From the NCBI RefSeq assembly GCF_018294505.1, contig NC_057802.1, forward strand, positions 313,896,209 to 313,960,208: a stretch of DNA of 64,000 nt. The letters are read 5' to 3'. The notes beneath the pieces are model-generated. The model did not search any database, was not told the DNA's origin, and was given only the letters and a program-made list of their open reading frames with translations. The stretch comes from Triticum aestivum. Its lineage: Eukaryota; Streptophyta; Magnoliopsida; Poales; Poaceae. The translations under genes and the position numbers were made by a program. Positions 42,075 through 53,979 of the stretch are shown in pieces. How positions within the stretch are numbered: position 1 is the stretch's first letter; every line of letters starts with the position of its first letter.

Positions 42075-45000
42075 GCATCGCCAAGCTTAATTCCTGCTCG
42101 TCCTCGAGTAGGTAAATGATAAAAGAAAGAATTTATGAAGTGCGAATGCTATCAAGTGCACAAGTTTGATCAATGATAATTTCAATCACTTTTTCTAGCA
42201 TCAATATAAATCATAAAACAGTAGCTCATCTCATAAAACTTTTCATGATCAAGTAACAAGCTATTCACATGTTAAAGGATAGACCATTAACTTTCTTGAA
42301 AACTAACAAACTATGTTCTCAGTCATCAAACAATTGCAATTCATCTTATTTTCAGGAAGGGTCTATGTAAGAGCTTTGATTTAGCAAATTCCACATACTC
42401 AACTATCATATTTTCTTCCATGATTGCTAACACTCAAAGCATATTTTTAGAACAAATAGCATCCATCGAACACAGAGAAAGATAGGGGCTTAATGTTTCG
42501 CCTCCCAACTTATATATCATATAGATAATTGTCAAAAATAATAATTCATGATCAAATACATTTGAATGGCCATATATGCTTGGATCTTTCCCCACCACAT
42601 GGTACTTGCCAACTAGAAAATAATTGGGGTTGAAATGAGAAGGTATACTACTGACTCTTGCATAAAAGTAAAAGATATGCCCTTTGCAGAGGCAAGCAGA
42701 GACTTGCAGAGGTGCCAGAGCTCGAAGCTTTTAAAACAGAGATGAATATAATTTTGAGAGGTATGCTTTCATTTTCAACGTAACGACCGAGAGTTCCCAA
42801 TATCTTCCATGCTAGACACATTATAGACAATTCACAAATAGCATGGTAAAGTTTTACTCCCCCTCCACCAACAATCACACTCCAGGGCTAACCAAATCCG
42901 CAAGTACCGTCCATACCAACAACAGTCCTGGGGGAGTTTTGTTTCATTATTATATTTTGATTTTGATTTTGATCATAGGACTGGGCATCCCAATTACCGG
43001 CCACTTTCTCGTGAATGACAAGTGAATGAACACTCATCGTGAGAATAACCCACCTAGCATGGAAGATACTGACCGCCCCCCTGTCTCTTCATGAGCGATT
43101 TGGGCATACAAAACAGATTATTATTTGAAGATTTAGAGTTTGGCACATGCAAATTTACTTGGAAAGGCAGGTAAATACCGCATATAGGTAGGTATGGTAG
43201 ACTCATATGGAATAAATTTAGGTTTAAGGAAGTGGATGCACAAGCAGTATCCCGCTTAGTACAGGTGAAGGCTAGCAAAAGGTCCTAAGCAAGCACCACA
43301 CGTTGGAGGATCCATAACAATATAACTTGTATACAAATTTACCCAAACATAACTCATTATGTTGTCTTCCTTGTCCAACTTCAACTAATTTTCTCAAGTT
43401 TGAAAATAATTAATGGGGCTCACAATTATAGAAGATGTCCAAGATAGTATATTTATATGTGAAATCTCTCTTCCTTCAATATTTTTTTCATGAATTGTTC
43501 AAGTGACCAATGCTATGTTTGCTAACTTTCAATAAATTTTACCACCTATACTTCTTATGTGTGAAGTAATTACTCCCCATGGAATAAGCATATGAAACAT
43601 ATATAATTTCAGATTTATGATATTCAATTCATTCAACCATTTACTCATAGGATATAAGTGAAGCACGAAAGTAAATGACAAACTACTCCAAAAAGATATA
43701 AGTGAAGATCAATGAGTAGTCAAATAATTAAGTAGCTATGTGAGGAATCTCTCTCATTAAAAAAATTAGATCTTAAGTATTTTATTCAAACAGTAAGCAA
43801 AAGAAAATAAAATTACATTCCAAGGATAGCACATATCATGTGAAGAAGCAAAAACTTAGGCTCAACCAAAACTGATCGTTCATTGTTGAAGAAGAAAGGT
43901 GGGATGCCAACCGGGGCATCCCCAAGATTAGGTGCTTGAGACTTCTTGGAATATTAACTAGGGATTCCTTAGGAATCCCCAAGCTTGAGCTCTTGTGTCA
44001 CCTTAATTCCTCTCATATCACGGTTTCCCTAATTCTTGAAAACTTCATCCACACCAAACTCAACAAGAACTCGTGAGATAAGTTAGTATAAATCAATGCA
44101 AAACCTTATCATTCTCTACTGTAGAAAATCACTAAAATTATAATTCGATATTGCATACTAAATGCCTCTGCATATTTAACACCCCTATCCTTAAATAGAA
44201 TAATTAAACAAGCAAACATATGCAAACAATGCAAACATAACAGCAATCTGCCAAAACAGAACATTCTGTAAAGGATGGATGAATATTCATACTTCTTCAA
44301 CACCAAAAATTCTGAAAAAGTACCACACTGTAGAAAACTTGTTGTACCTTAATGTGTAAAAATTTCAAGATTTTCTCACGTTTTGACATTTTCCAAAATT
44401 TAGACAATGATAGAAAACTTTCTGTTTTCAAAACATCAACATATACTTGTAAAATAAGCATGGTAAAGGCTATACTTGACCTTTGTATTGAACTAAAAGA
44501 TGGAAAACATTATTCTAATAACAGAAAACAAATCAAACTAAAACAAAATGACGCTCCAAGCAAAACTCATATCATGTGACGAATAAAAATATAGCTCCAA
44601 GTAATGTTACCGATAATGTTGATGACGAAAGAGGGAATGCCTTCCAGGGCATGCCCAAGCTCAGTTTCTTGGATCTTCCTTGAATATTACCTTGGGGTGC
44701 CTTGGGAATCCCCAAGCTTAGTGTCTTGCCACTCCTTATTCTCCTCATATCGATATCACCCAAGACTTGAAAACTTCAATCACACAAAACTTAACGGAAC
44801 TTCGTGTGTTGCATTAGTATAATAAAGACAAATCATTCACTTTGGTATTATCAAGATAAGATTAATAATTGTTCTCACACAATTCCTACTGTAAGTTATC
44901 ATTTCCACAATTTATATTAAGCAATATAAGCTATAGAAACTAGAAAACAAGCAAACTATGCATTGAAAATAGAATGTGTAAAAAATAGAACAGTCTGTAA

Positions 45001-45340
45001 AGATCTGGACTATAACCATACTTCTGTGAATCTAAAAATTCTGAAAAATTAGGACAACGTAGAAAATTTCAATATCAATCATGTGTCAAAAATTCAGAAT
45101 TTTATCACGTTCCAGTGAATTTAGAAATTCTGCTACTGGACGCAAAAGTTTGTGTTTTGCACAGAATCAATTCAACTATCATCCACACTATCCCAAAGGC
45201 TTTACTTGGCACTTTATTAAACAAAAGCTATAAAACATGATTAATACAGTAGCCTAATCATTTGAACACCCAAAAATAGTAGGGTAAATATTGGGTTATC
45301 TCCCAACAAGCGCTTTTCTTTAATGCCTTTTTAGCTAGGC
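42075..45340 (-). other. Long non-coding 3' region of the minus-strand Gypsy element
   Basis: No ORF. It contains a diverged tandem duplication of ~720 bp: 43860-44250 and 44590-44900 both hold CATGCCCAAGCTC/GGAATCCCCAAGCTT, TCTTGAAAACTTCA and CTCGTGAGATAAG/TTCGTGTG blocks. The right part mirrors, in inverted orientation, the 51.6-53.9 kb region of the plus-strand Gypsy element. Confidence 0.6.
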
Positions 45341-45349
45341 ATGATGATT

Positions 45350-46654
45350 TCAATGATGCTCACATAAAAGATAAGAATTGAAACATAAGAGAGCATCATG
45401 AAGCACGTGACTAGAACATTTAAGCCTAACCCACTTCCTATGCATAGGGATTTTGTGAATAAACAATTCATGGGAACAAGAATCAACTAGCATAGGAAGG
45501 TAAAAGAAGCAAAACTTCAAGACTTTCAACACACGGAGAGGAAACTTGATATTATTGAGATACATAGAAGCATATATTCCTCTCTCATAATAATTTTCAG
45601 TAGCATCATGTATTAATTCAACAATATAGCTATCGCATAAAGATGTCTTTTCATGATGCACATGCATAGACATTTTACTACTCTCCACATGAGCAATTTT
45701 CTCCTGATTCATAATAATTGGAGTATCATATGAAACTTGAACGCTATAAATTGTTTCCACATTAAAAGAGTAATGTTCAGAAAAAGGGTAATCATAATTA
45801 TGACAAGTTTTATAAGAATGATCATCACTACTTTTTATAACGTAAGTATCATCACAATAATCATCATAAGTAGCAAATTTGTTTTCATCATAGTCAATTG
45901 AAACCTTTTCCAAGATAGTAGAATCATTACTAAATAAATTCATGACCTCTCCAAATCCACTTTTATAATTATAATAAGATTCAACACCCTCCAAAATAGT
46001 GGGATAATTATTATCTAAAGTTGACACTCTTCCAAACCCACTTTCATAAATATTGCAATCATCATAAATAGGAGGCATGCAATCATCATAACAAATTTGA
46101 TCATTCCAAGTAGGAGGACTAAAAAGATCATCTTCATTAAGCATAGTATCCCCAAGCTTGGGACGAACATTAATTGCAGCAAATAAATTCTCAAACATGT
46201 CATTCTCATCAAACATAGCATCCCCAAGCCTGTGGCTTTGCATATCATAAGCATAATCACTCTTATCATTAATAGTATGAATAGCACCAATAGTATAACC
46301 ATTATTTTCATCACAATTTTCTAAGTTGGTGCCAAAAAGATTTTCAAGATTATAGGAAGTATCATTATTTTCCCAATCGTAATCATCATAATGTGTAATA
46401 GGCATAACAAAATCATCCTCAATAGTTTCTTCAGACATTGTGCCATAAGACAAAGAATCAATATCATCATCAAGTATATCATCTTCCACATTTATTTTTG
46501 ATTCATTCTCATGAGGCATAACAATAATAGGAGCACCATCATTTCCGAGGGATACATTTTTACCTTCGCCTCTCCATCTTTTCTTTTCCTTCTCCACATC
46601 ATGTGTGGGTTTAATAAAAAATTTGGAGCTCCTTATTGATGAGATTGGTTGCAT
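45350..46654 (-). CDS. 434-aa Asp/Asn/Tyr-rich protein of the non-autonomous Gypsy element
   Basis: An uninterrupted 434-codon frame from the ATG at 46654 (MQPISSIRSSKFFIKPTHDV). A short basic start (EKEKKRWRGEGK) is followed by GAPIIVMPHENESKINVEDD and a ~270-residue acidic region rich in Asp, Asn, Tyr and Ser, with internal repeats such as LGD-x-MF/LNE(N/D)D and ESGFG-x-V/KSGFGEV. The last ~70 residues (FPLRVLKVLKFCFFYLPMLV...RKWVRLKCSSHVL) are hydrophobic and may be membrane-associated or buried. No retroviral enzyme motif and no family I can name. Its survival as a long open frame next to decayed neighbours suggests recent activity or selection. It lies 166 bp downstream of the zinc-knuckle ORF, with which it may once have been continuous. 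Confidence 0.6.
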   Translation of the reverse strand: MQPISSIRSSKFFIKPTHDVEKEKKRWRGEGKNVSLGNDGAPIIVMPHENESKINVEDDILDDDIDSLSYGTMSEETIEDDFVMPITHYDDYDWENNDTSYNLENLFGTNLENCDENNGYTIGAIHTINDKSDYAYDMQSHRLGDAMFDENDMFENLFAAINVRPKLGDTMLNEDDLFSPPTWNDQICYDDCMPPIYDDCNIYESGFGRVSTLDNNYPTILEGVESYYNYKSGFGEVMNLFSNDSTILEKVSIDYDENKFATYDDYCDDTYVIKSSDDHSYKTCHNYDYPFSEHYSFNVETIYSVQVSYDTPIIMNQEKIAHVESSKMSMHVHHEKTSLCDSYIVELIHDATENYYERGIYASMYLNNIKFPLRVLKVLKFCFFYLPMLVDSCSHELFIHKIPMHRKWVRLKCSSHVLHDALLCFNSYLLCEHH

Positions 46655-46820
46655 AGGAAGCTCATTCTCTTAACCTGTTTCATCATGAGACACAATAGGA
46701 GGGAAAGTGGAGAGATTTACCCTTTCATTAGTATTTTTTATATTCTAATGGTTTTCCCATCTTTCTATAGTTGGCAATATAAGCATTCTCACTGCAATTT
46801 ACCCCACAAAACATATAGAT

Positions 46821-47399
46821 TTATTTAAGGATAGTTTCAGCATGGTCGGTGAACATGAAGGCTTCAAACCAACTATTTTCATGTGACAATTCTTCACATC
46901 CCGAAAATAAACAAAGTTCATTGTAAAGTTCAAGGGTGATCAAGTTATTGCAATATTTGGCTACGATTCGATCATGAAAAAGTATGCATTGAAAATTAAG
47001 ATGACCAACTCTATTGCAAAGTTCACAAGTAATGGGAGGAAGAGAGCATAATTTCGTAGAAAATTTATCTATCACCTTAAGCCACCGATTGGTTTCATCA
47101 TGTTTATGCTTCTTACAAAATCTATCATCCCTATAGGGCATGTATTCACAAACTCTCTCCACTCCACAAAAATTGACATGCTTATAAGAAACATCTTTAT
47201 CATGACTAGTGCAATCATCATTGGTATCATGAATATTCATAGCAAGCACACTAACAACATTGCAATCTTGTTTATCATTCAAAGATTTAGTGCCAAACAT
47301 TTTATTGACTTCTTCTAGCACTTGAGCACAATTTTCCTTTCCATCATTTTCACGAAAGACATTAAAAAGATGAACCATATGAGGCAACCTCAATTCCAT
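46821..47399 (-). CDS. 192-aa zinc-knuckle protein of the non-autonomous Gypsy element
   Basis: Opens at 47399 with MELRLPHMVHLFNVFRENDG, ~90 bp after the PBS side, so it is the first ORF on the element's RNA. A Cys/His-rich second half includes CELCNRVGHLNFQC (C-x2-C-x4-H-x4-C), the gag-type zinc knuckle that binds RNA, then KYCNNLITLELYNELCLFSG. The rest is Asn/Asp/Lys-rich and does not resemble a capsid domain. Possibly an RNA-binding protein for packaging by a helper element. It stops with TAA at 46821. Confidence 0.6.
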   Translation of the reverse strand: MELRLPHMVHLFNVFRENDGKENCAQVLEEVNKMFGTKSLNDKQDCNVVSVLAMNIHDTNDDCTSHDKDVSYKHVNFCGVERVCEYMPYRDDRFCKKHKHDETNRWLKVIDKFSTKLCSLPPITCELCNRVGHLNFQCILFHDRIVAKYCNNLITLELYNELCLFSGCEELSHENSWFEAFMFTDHAETILK

Positions 47400-47490
47400 T
47401 TAGTTTTATTTAAAGACTAAACAAGTGACAAAACAAGAAACTAAAAGATTCAATTGCAAGATCTAAAGATATACCTTCAAGCACTCACCT

Positions 47491-47507
47491 CCCCGGCAAC
47501 AGCGCCA
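47491..47507 (-). promoter_or_regulatory. Primer-binding site of the minus-strand Gypsy element
   Basis: On the element strand TGGCGCTGTTGCCGGGG, a one-base variant of the site at 49258-49274. The LTR end (GTAGACATCA) is ~11 bp away. Confidence 0.75.
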
Positions 47508-47518
47508 GAAAAGAGCTT

Positions 47519-47642
47519 GATGTCTACTACGCAACCTTTCTTCTTGTAGACTCGTGTTGGGCCTCCAGGCGTAGAGTTTTGTAGGACAGTAGCAAATTTC
47601 TCTCAAGTGTATGACCTAAGGTTTATCAATCCGTGGGAGGCG
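47519..47642 (-). repeat. 5' LTR fragment of the minus-strand Gypsy element
   Basis: Only the last ~124 bp of the LTR remain (CCTCCCACGGATTGATAAAC ... GTAGTAGACATCA on the element strand). It is cut by the start of the plus-strand Gypsy LTR at 47643. Confidence 0.65.
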
Positions 47643-49250
47643 TTATACGTCTCCAACGTATCTATAATTTTTTATTGTTCCATGCTATTATATTACCATT
47701 CTTGGATGTTTTACAATCACTTTATAGTCATTTTATATCATTTTTTGCTACTAACCTATTGACATAGTGCCAAGTGACAGTTGTTGTTTTCTGCGTGTTT
47801 TTTACATCGCAGGAAATCAATACCAAACGGAGTCCAAACACAGTGAAACTTTTTGTGGATTTTTTTGGACCAGAAGACATCCAGTGGGCCAAAGAAGTAC
47901 CAAAGAGGGAGCCCGAGGTGAGTACAAGACACCAGGGCGCACCTGGAGGCCCAGGCATGCTCTGGTGGGTTGTGACCACCTCGGTGGCCTCCTGAACTGC
48001 CTCTTTGCTCTATAAACACCCCAATATTCCAGAAACCCTAGGGGAGTCGACGAAAATCAATTCCAGCCGCCGCAAGTTCCATAACCACCAGATCCAATCT
48101 AGACACCATCATGGAGGGGTTCATCATGTCCATTGGTGCCTCTTCGATGATGCATGAGTAGTTCTTTGTAGACCTACGAGTCCGTAGTTAGTAGCTAGAT
48201 GGCTTCCTCTCTCTCTTTTGATTCTCAATACAATGGTCTCTTGGAGATCCATATGATGTAACTCTTTTTGCGGTGTGTTTGTTGGGATCGGATGAACTTT
48301 GAGTGTATGATCAGATCTATCTTTTTATCCATGAAAGTTATTTGAGTCTTCTTTGATCTCTTATATGCATGATTGCTTATAGCCTCGTATTTCTTCTCTG
48401 ATATTTGGGTTTTGTTTGGCCAACTTGATCTATTTATCTTGCAATGGGAAGAGGTGCTTTGTGATGGGTTCGATCTTATGGTGCTTGATCCCAATGACAG
48501 AAGGGGAACCGACATGTATGTATCGTTGCTATTAAGGATAACAAGACGGGGTATATCTCTACATAAATAGATATTTTCTACATCATGTCATCGTTCTTAT
48601 TGCATTACTCTGTTTTTCCATGAACTTAATACACTAGATGCATGGTGGATAGCGGTCGATGTGTGGAGTAATAGTAGTAGATGCAGGTAGGAGTCGGTAT
48701 ACTAATCTTGGACGTGATGCCTATATAATGATTATTGCCTGGATATCATCATGATTATTTGAAGTTTTATCAATTGCCCAATAGTAATTTTTTTACCCAC
48801 TATTTGCTATTGTTCTCAAGAGAAGCCACTAGTGAAATCTACGGCCCCCAGGTCTCTTCCTTATTATATTTGCCTTTGCGATCTATTTTCATTTGCTTTT
48901 AGTTTCGGATCTGTATTTCCAAAAACCCAAAAATACCTTGCTGCAATTTATTCTCATTTATTTTATCTCGCGTTCCCGCGAGATCTATTTATCCAATCCA
49001 TCATATTTTTACCCCGTTTTTTTCAAAATTTCTGGCACCGTTACCCGAAAGGGATTGACAACCCCTTTAACACGTCGGGTTGCGAGTATTTGTTATTTGT
49101 GTGCAAGTTCCATTCACGTAGTGTTGCGTGGTTCTCCTACTGGTTCGATAACCTTGGTCTCATCACTAAGGGAAATACCTACAGTTGCTATGCTGCATCA
49201 TCCCTTCCTCTTTGGGGAAATACCGACGTAGTTCTAGCAGACATCAAAAG
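47643..49250 (+). repeat. 5' LTR of the plus-strand Gypsy element
   Basis: ~1.6 kb from TTATACGTCTCCAACGTATC. Contains a leader-like 'AGAAACCCTAGGGGAGTCGA' at 48031 downstream of CTATAAACACCCC (TATA-like, 48011). The exact end is uncertain because the segments near 49031 (TCTGGCACCGTTACCCG) and 49256 both resemble the LTR/PBS border. Confidence 0.7.
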
Positions 49251-49257
49251 GAATTTC

Positions 49258-49274
49258 TGGCGCCGTTGCCGGGG
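49258..49274 (+). promoter_or_regulatory. Primer-binding site of the plus-strand Gypsy element
   Basis: TGGCGCCGTTGCCGGGG directly after GAATTTC. It is the standard PBS of several Triticeae Gypsy families. Confidence 0.8.
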
Positions 49275-49464
49275 AGACATCATCAACATCTACCAGGTTC
49301 CTAATAAAAATCTCATCTCCTTGCAATTTACATTATTTGCCATTTGCCTCTCATTTTCCTCTCCCCCCACTTCAAAAAAATTTGCCGTTTTATTTGCCCT
49401 CTTTTTCGTTCGCCATTTTTCTTGTCGGGTCTGTTTTTTAGTGCAATCTTGTTGCATAGTCACA

Positions 49465-51548
49465 ATGACTCAAGAGAACACCAAGTTGTGTGATTTCTCC
49501 AATACCAACAACAATGATTTTATTGGCACTCCAATTTCTCCTTCCGCCACTAGTGCGGAGTCTTGTGATATTAATACTGCTTTGCTGAATCTTGTTATGA
49601 AAGATCAATTTTCCGGTACTCCTAATGAGGATGCCGCGTCCCATCTTAACACACTCGTGGAATTATGCGATATGCAAAAGAAAAAAATATGTGGACAATG
49701 ATGTTGTGAATTTGAAATTATTTCCGTTTTCTTTAGGAGATCATGCAAAAATTTGGTTTTCTTCGTTGCCTTGCCATAGTATCGATTCTTGGAATAAGTG
49801 CAAAGATGCTTTTATTACTAAGTATTTTTCTCCCACAAAAATTATTTCCCTTAGAATCCAGATCATGAATTTCAAGCAACATGAACATGAGCATGTTGCA
49901 CAATATTGGGAAAGGATGAAAATGTTGCTAAGGAATTGCCCAACTCATGGGTTAAATCTTTGGATGATCATACAAAAAATTTATGCGGGGTTGAATTTTA
50001 TCTCTCGTAATCTTTTAAATTCCGTCGCGGGTGGTAACTTTATGGAAATTACTTTGGGTGAAGCCACCAAATTGCTTGATAATATTATGGCAAATTATTC
50101 ACAATGGCATACCGAAAGAGCTCCTACTAGTAAAAAAGTTAATTTGGTTGAAGAAATTTCTTCTTTGAGTGAAAAAGTTGATGCTCTTATGAAGTTGGTT
50201 GCTAGTAAAAGTGCTCCTATTGATTTTAATGATGTGCCTTTGTCTACTTTGATTGATCAAAATAGCGATGCCATAGATGTGAATTTTATCTCGCAAAACA
50301 ATTCCAATACAATGCTTGTAGAGGTAATTTTAATCCTAGGCATTTTCCTAGTAATTCCTCTAATAATTATTGTAATTCCTATGGTAATCCTTCTTATAAT
50401 AATAATAATAGGAACACCTCTGATCTTGAGAATAATATTAAATAATTTATCAACACTCAAAAGGTTTTTAATGCTACAATGGAAGAAAAGTTGAATAAGA
50501 TCGATGATTTGTCTAGAAGTGTTGATAGAATTTCTCATGATGTAGAAAACCTAAAGATGAAAAATTTTGTGCCTAAGGTTGAGGAATCAATTAAATCTCT
50601 TTATGTTTCTATGGATGAAAGTAAGAAAAGAACCGCTATGCTTAGAGCTAGAAGAGATTTTTCAGAAAAAACGTTTTCTAGTGATTGCTTTCATAAAAGT
50701 GATGAAGATCTTAAAATGATTGGTGTTTATTCTATTGATTCCTTGTTTAGTAAAATTAAGATTGATGAAAAATGGACTGAAGAAGAGTCAACTTTAGCTA
50801 GAAGGCGTCCCAATAATTCGGAGGGTGAAAATCTTGTTGGGAAAATTGATAAAAGTGGGTTTGAAGAGGTCAAAACTTTAACTAGGATGTCCCCACTCTT
50901 TTGGATTACAAAGACTTTAGTTATGATAGTTGCTCTTTGATTGATTGTACTTCTTTTTTGCAGTCCATGATAAATTCACCCCATGCTTATGAACAAAATA
51001 AAGCTTTTACTAAACATACTGTTGATGCTATGATGAAAGCTTTAGATGAAAAGTTGGAACTAGAAGTTTCAATTCCTAGAAAATTACATGATGAGTGGGA
51101 ACCTACTATCAAAGTCAAGATTAAAAATTATGAGTGTTTTGCTTTATGTGACTTGGGTGCTAGTGTTTCTACAATTCCGAAATCTTTATGTGATGTGCTT
51201 GGTCTTATCGATATTGAAGAATGTTCTTTAAATTTGCACTTGGCGTATTCTACTATTAAAAAGCCTATGGGAAGAATTAATAATATTATTATTCTTGCAA
51301 ATAGGAATTATGTTCCCATAGATTTTATTGTTCTTGATATTGATTGAAATCCATCTTGTCCAATTATTCTTGGTAGACCATTTTTACGCACTATTGGTGC
51401 CGTGATTGATATGATAGAAGGCAATATTAAATTCCAATTTCCACTAAGGAAGGGTATGGAACACTTCCCTAGAACAAGAATTCGCCCACCATATGAACCA
51501 ATCATGAGGGCATCTTATGGATCTAGAAACAAAGATGACAATACTTAG
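49465..51548 (+). pseudogene. Gypsy gag-protease, frameshifted
   Basis: ATG at 49465 (MTQENTKLCDFSNTNNNDFI). An A-run at ~49680 shifts the frame and gives a stop at 49701. The gag domain continues from ~49690: FPFSLGDHAKIWFSSLPCHS, FITKYFSPTKIISLRIQIMN, HEHVAQYWERMKMLLRNCPT, a retrotransposon-gag fold. A second break near 50310 leads to an Asn/Tyr/Ser-rich spacer and a coiled coil (MEEKLNKIDDLSRSVDRISH). The last part has an aspartic-protease-like fold: KVKIKNYECFALCDLGASVS with TIPKSLCDVLGL, then a TGA at 51345-51347, then PIILGRPFLRTIGAVID. The Asp-x-Gly-Ala triad reads DLGA. No RT follows before the tail at 51548. Confidence 0.8.
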
Positions 51549-53979
51549 ATCCTTGCTTTATGCCTAGCTAGGGGCGTAAAACGATAGCGCTTGTTGGGAG
51601 GCAACCCAATGAATAAAATTTATTTTTGTCTTTTGCTTTCTATTCTTTAGTGTTTGCATAATTATGCTACTGTTATGATTTTGTTTTTTGTGTTTTAGTT
51701 AGTGTTTGTGCCAAGCAAAGCCTTTAGGATCTTCTTGGGTGATAGTTGTTTTGATCTTGCTGAAGTACACAAACTTTTGCATCCAGAGTTACAATTTTTA
51801 AAAATCACAAAAGCGATGAAAAATTCTGAATTCATTATCGTAGATTGATATACAAATTTCCCAGGATGTCCTAATTTTTCAGAAGTTTTGGAGTTACAGA
51901 GGTATTTGAAATATCCAGATTTCTAGAGACTGTTCTGTTTTTGACAGATTATGTTTTCTTTGTGTTGTGTGCTTGTTTTGATGATTCTATGGTTTTCTTT
52001 GAAGAGTTTTTGCCATTAAAAAGTTGGAATACATTAGATATAATGCAAGAATAAAATATGAATGGGTTGCAACAGTACTTATAGTAGTGATTTGCTTTCT
52101 TATACTAACGGTTCTCACGAAGGTTTTTTTGAGTTTTGTGTGATTGAAGTTTTCAAGTCTTGGGTGATGTTACGATGGATGAAGGAATAAGGAGTAAGAA
52201 GAGCCTAAGCTTAGGGATGCCCATGACATCCCAAGCTATTATCCAAAGAGAAGCAAGCAACTAAGCTTGGGGATGCCCGAGTGGCATCCCCTCTTTCTTC
52301 TAACGACCATCGGTATTTTACTCGAAGCTATATTTTTATTCGTCACATACTATGAGTTTTGCTTGGAGCGTCTTGTATGATATGAGTCTTTGCTTGATTT
52401 GCTTTTTATTTTAAGTCATGAATCCTTGCTGGACACACCTATTTGAGAGAGCCAAAATTATGCCATGACTTGTTAGAGTTGCTCTCTATGCCTCACTTTA
52501 ATCTTTATGAGCTATGGAATTACTCTAGTGCTTCACTTATATCTTTTTGAGCATGGTGTGCTTTAGTATTTTTGAAGAAATTCTCTCTTGATTCACTTAA
52601 ATTAATTTGAGAGAAAGAAATATTATGCTCATGATCTTCACTTATATTTGTTTGAGTTTATCAAAAGCAACACATGAAAATTAGTCCCAAAGTGATAGAT
52701 ATCCAAGAAGGATATAATAAAAACTTTCATGAAGATCATTGGACAAAATAAACTTGATTCCTTGTAATGGTTTTGAGATATGATGATGTGATATGTGAGT
52801 CATGTTGATGAGTAATTATGCTTTAGTAAGAATATTGGTGTTAAGGTTTGTGATTCCCTATGCAAGCACGAAATTCAATAGTTATGAAGTGAAAGTACAT
52901 CCTACTTGTGGTGCATTATTCGGTGTTAATTATGCTCAATTCTCGCTTATGAGATTTTTCGTTTCTTGGTTGGTCGCTTCTCAATCTTTTGCTAGCCTTC
53001 ATTTTGCACTAAGTATGATCACTACTTGTGCATCCAAAATCCTTTAAACCAGTTTTGCCACATGAGTCCACCATACCTACCTATATGCAGTATTCTTTTG
53101 CCGTTCTAAGAAAATTTGTATGTGCCATCTCTAATTTCCAAAATAAATTTCTCTATTGTGTGCTCGTACCACTCATGAAACGGTAGGGGGTGGCTAATAT
53201 ATTTCCATGCTAGATATGCTATTCTCACGATAAGTGTTTATTCACTTGTCATTGCACGAGAGTAAGGCAAAGGTATTAGGGATGCCCAGTCCCGAAATAA
53301 AAAATGATTTTTCTTTGTGTTGTCAAATAATAAATTCCTTGGAAAGTGTTGGTATGGAAGGCACCCGTGGATACGGCTAGCCATGGAAAGTGAAAGTATG
53401 GTTGAAAAAGGAATACACTTTAATTTCTGTTTGGGAACCGCCTATGATATATCTAGCATGGAAAGTATTGGGAACTACTCTATCTTCTCATTGACATGAA
53501 AAGCATGCCTCCTAAAATGTTTTTATCTATCTTTTTTGCTTTGAGCTCTGGCACCTCTACAACTCCCTACTTCCCTGCATGAAGGGCCTTTCTTTTACTT
53601 TACGAAATTTTCATTTTTATTTGAGTCTCCATCTTCTCTTAGAAAGCACCAACTAAGGGGCACTATGACCATACTTGAGCATTGGGTGTAGCTAATATGC
53701 GAAGGTGTTTCATGAATGGATCAATGATTGAGCATAATGGGCTAGGGATAACTTATTTTAGCATTGATATTTTGAAAGACATGGTTGCTTGTTGATATGC
53801 TTGAGTATTAAAGTCCTCATGTCAAAACTAGACTATTGCTTTGAACCATATAAAAGTCCAAATGTCCATGCTATAAAGAAAAGAATATGAGATGAGCATG
53901 TTAGGCAGCATTCCACATCAAAAATTCTATTTTTATCATTTACCTACTCGAGGACGAGGAGGAATTAAGCTTGGGGATG
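51549..53979 (+). other. Long non-coding 3' region of the plus-strand Gypsy element
   Basis: No ORF of interest. It starts with GCGCTTGTTGGGAGGCAACC and contains several AAGCTTGGGGATGCC words (52201, 52263, 53968). It is the inverted counterpart of 42.1-45.3 kb. The last bases AGGAATTAAGCTTGGGGATG form the polypurine tract before the 3' LTR. Confidence 0.65.

Larger units (their letters stand above)
41023..47642 (-). mobile_element. Non-autonomous Gypsy-type element with zinc-knuckle and Asp/Asn/Tyr-rich ORFs
   Basis: Minus-strand order: 5' LTR fragment (47519-47642), PBS (47491-47507), ORF A (47399-46821), ORF B (46654-45350), ~3.3 kb without genes, polypurine region (42075-42088), 3' LTR (41023-42074, cut at its far end by the CACTA-like element). 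No protease, RT or integrase is visible. Presumably it depends on an autonomous relative with the same LTR and PBS. The CACTA end lies within the LTR, so the LTR was there first. Confidence 0.7.

Noticed and set aside
48832..49464. Upstream part of a 289-codon frame
   Set aside because: Reads through the LTR and PBS; the gag start is the ATG at 49465.
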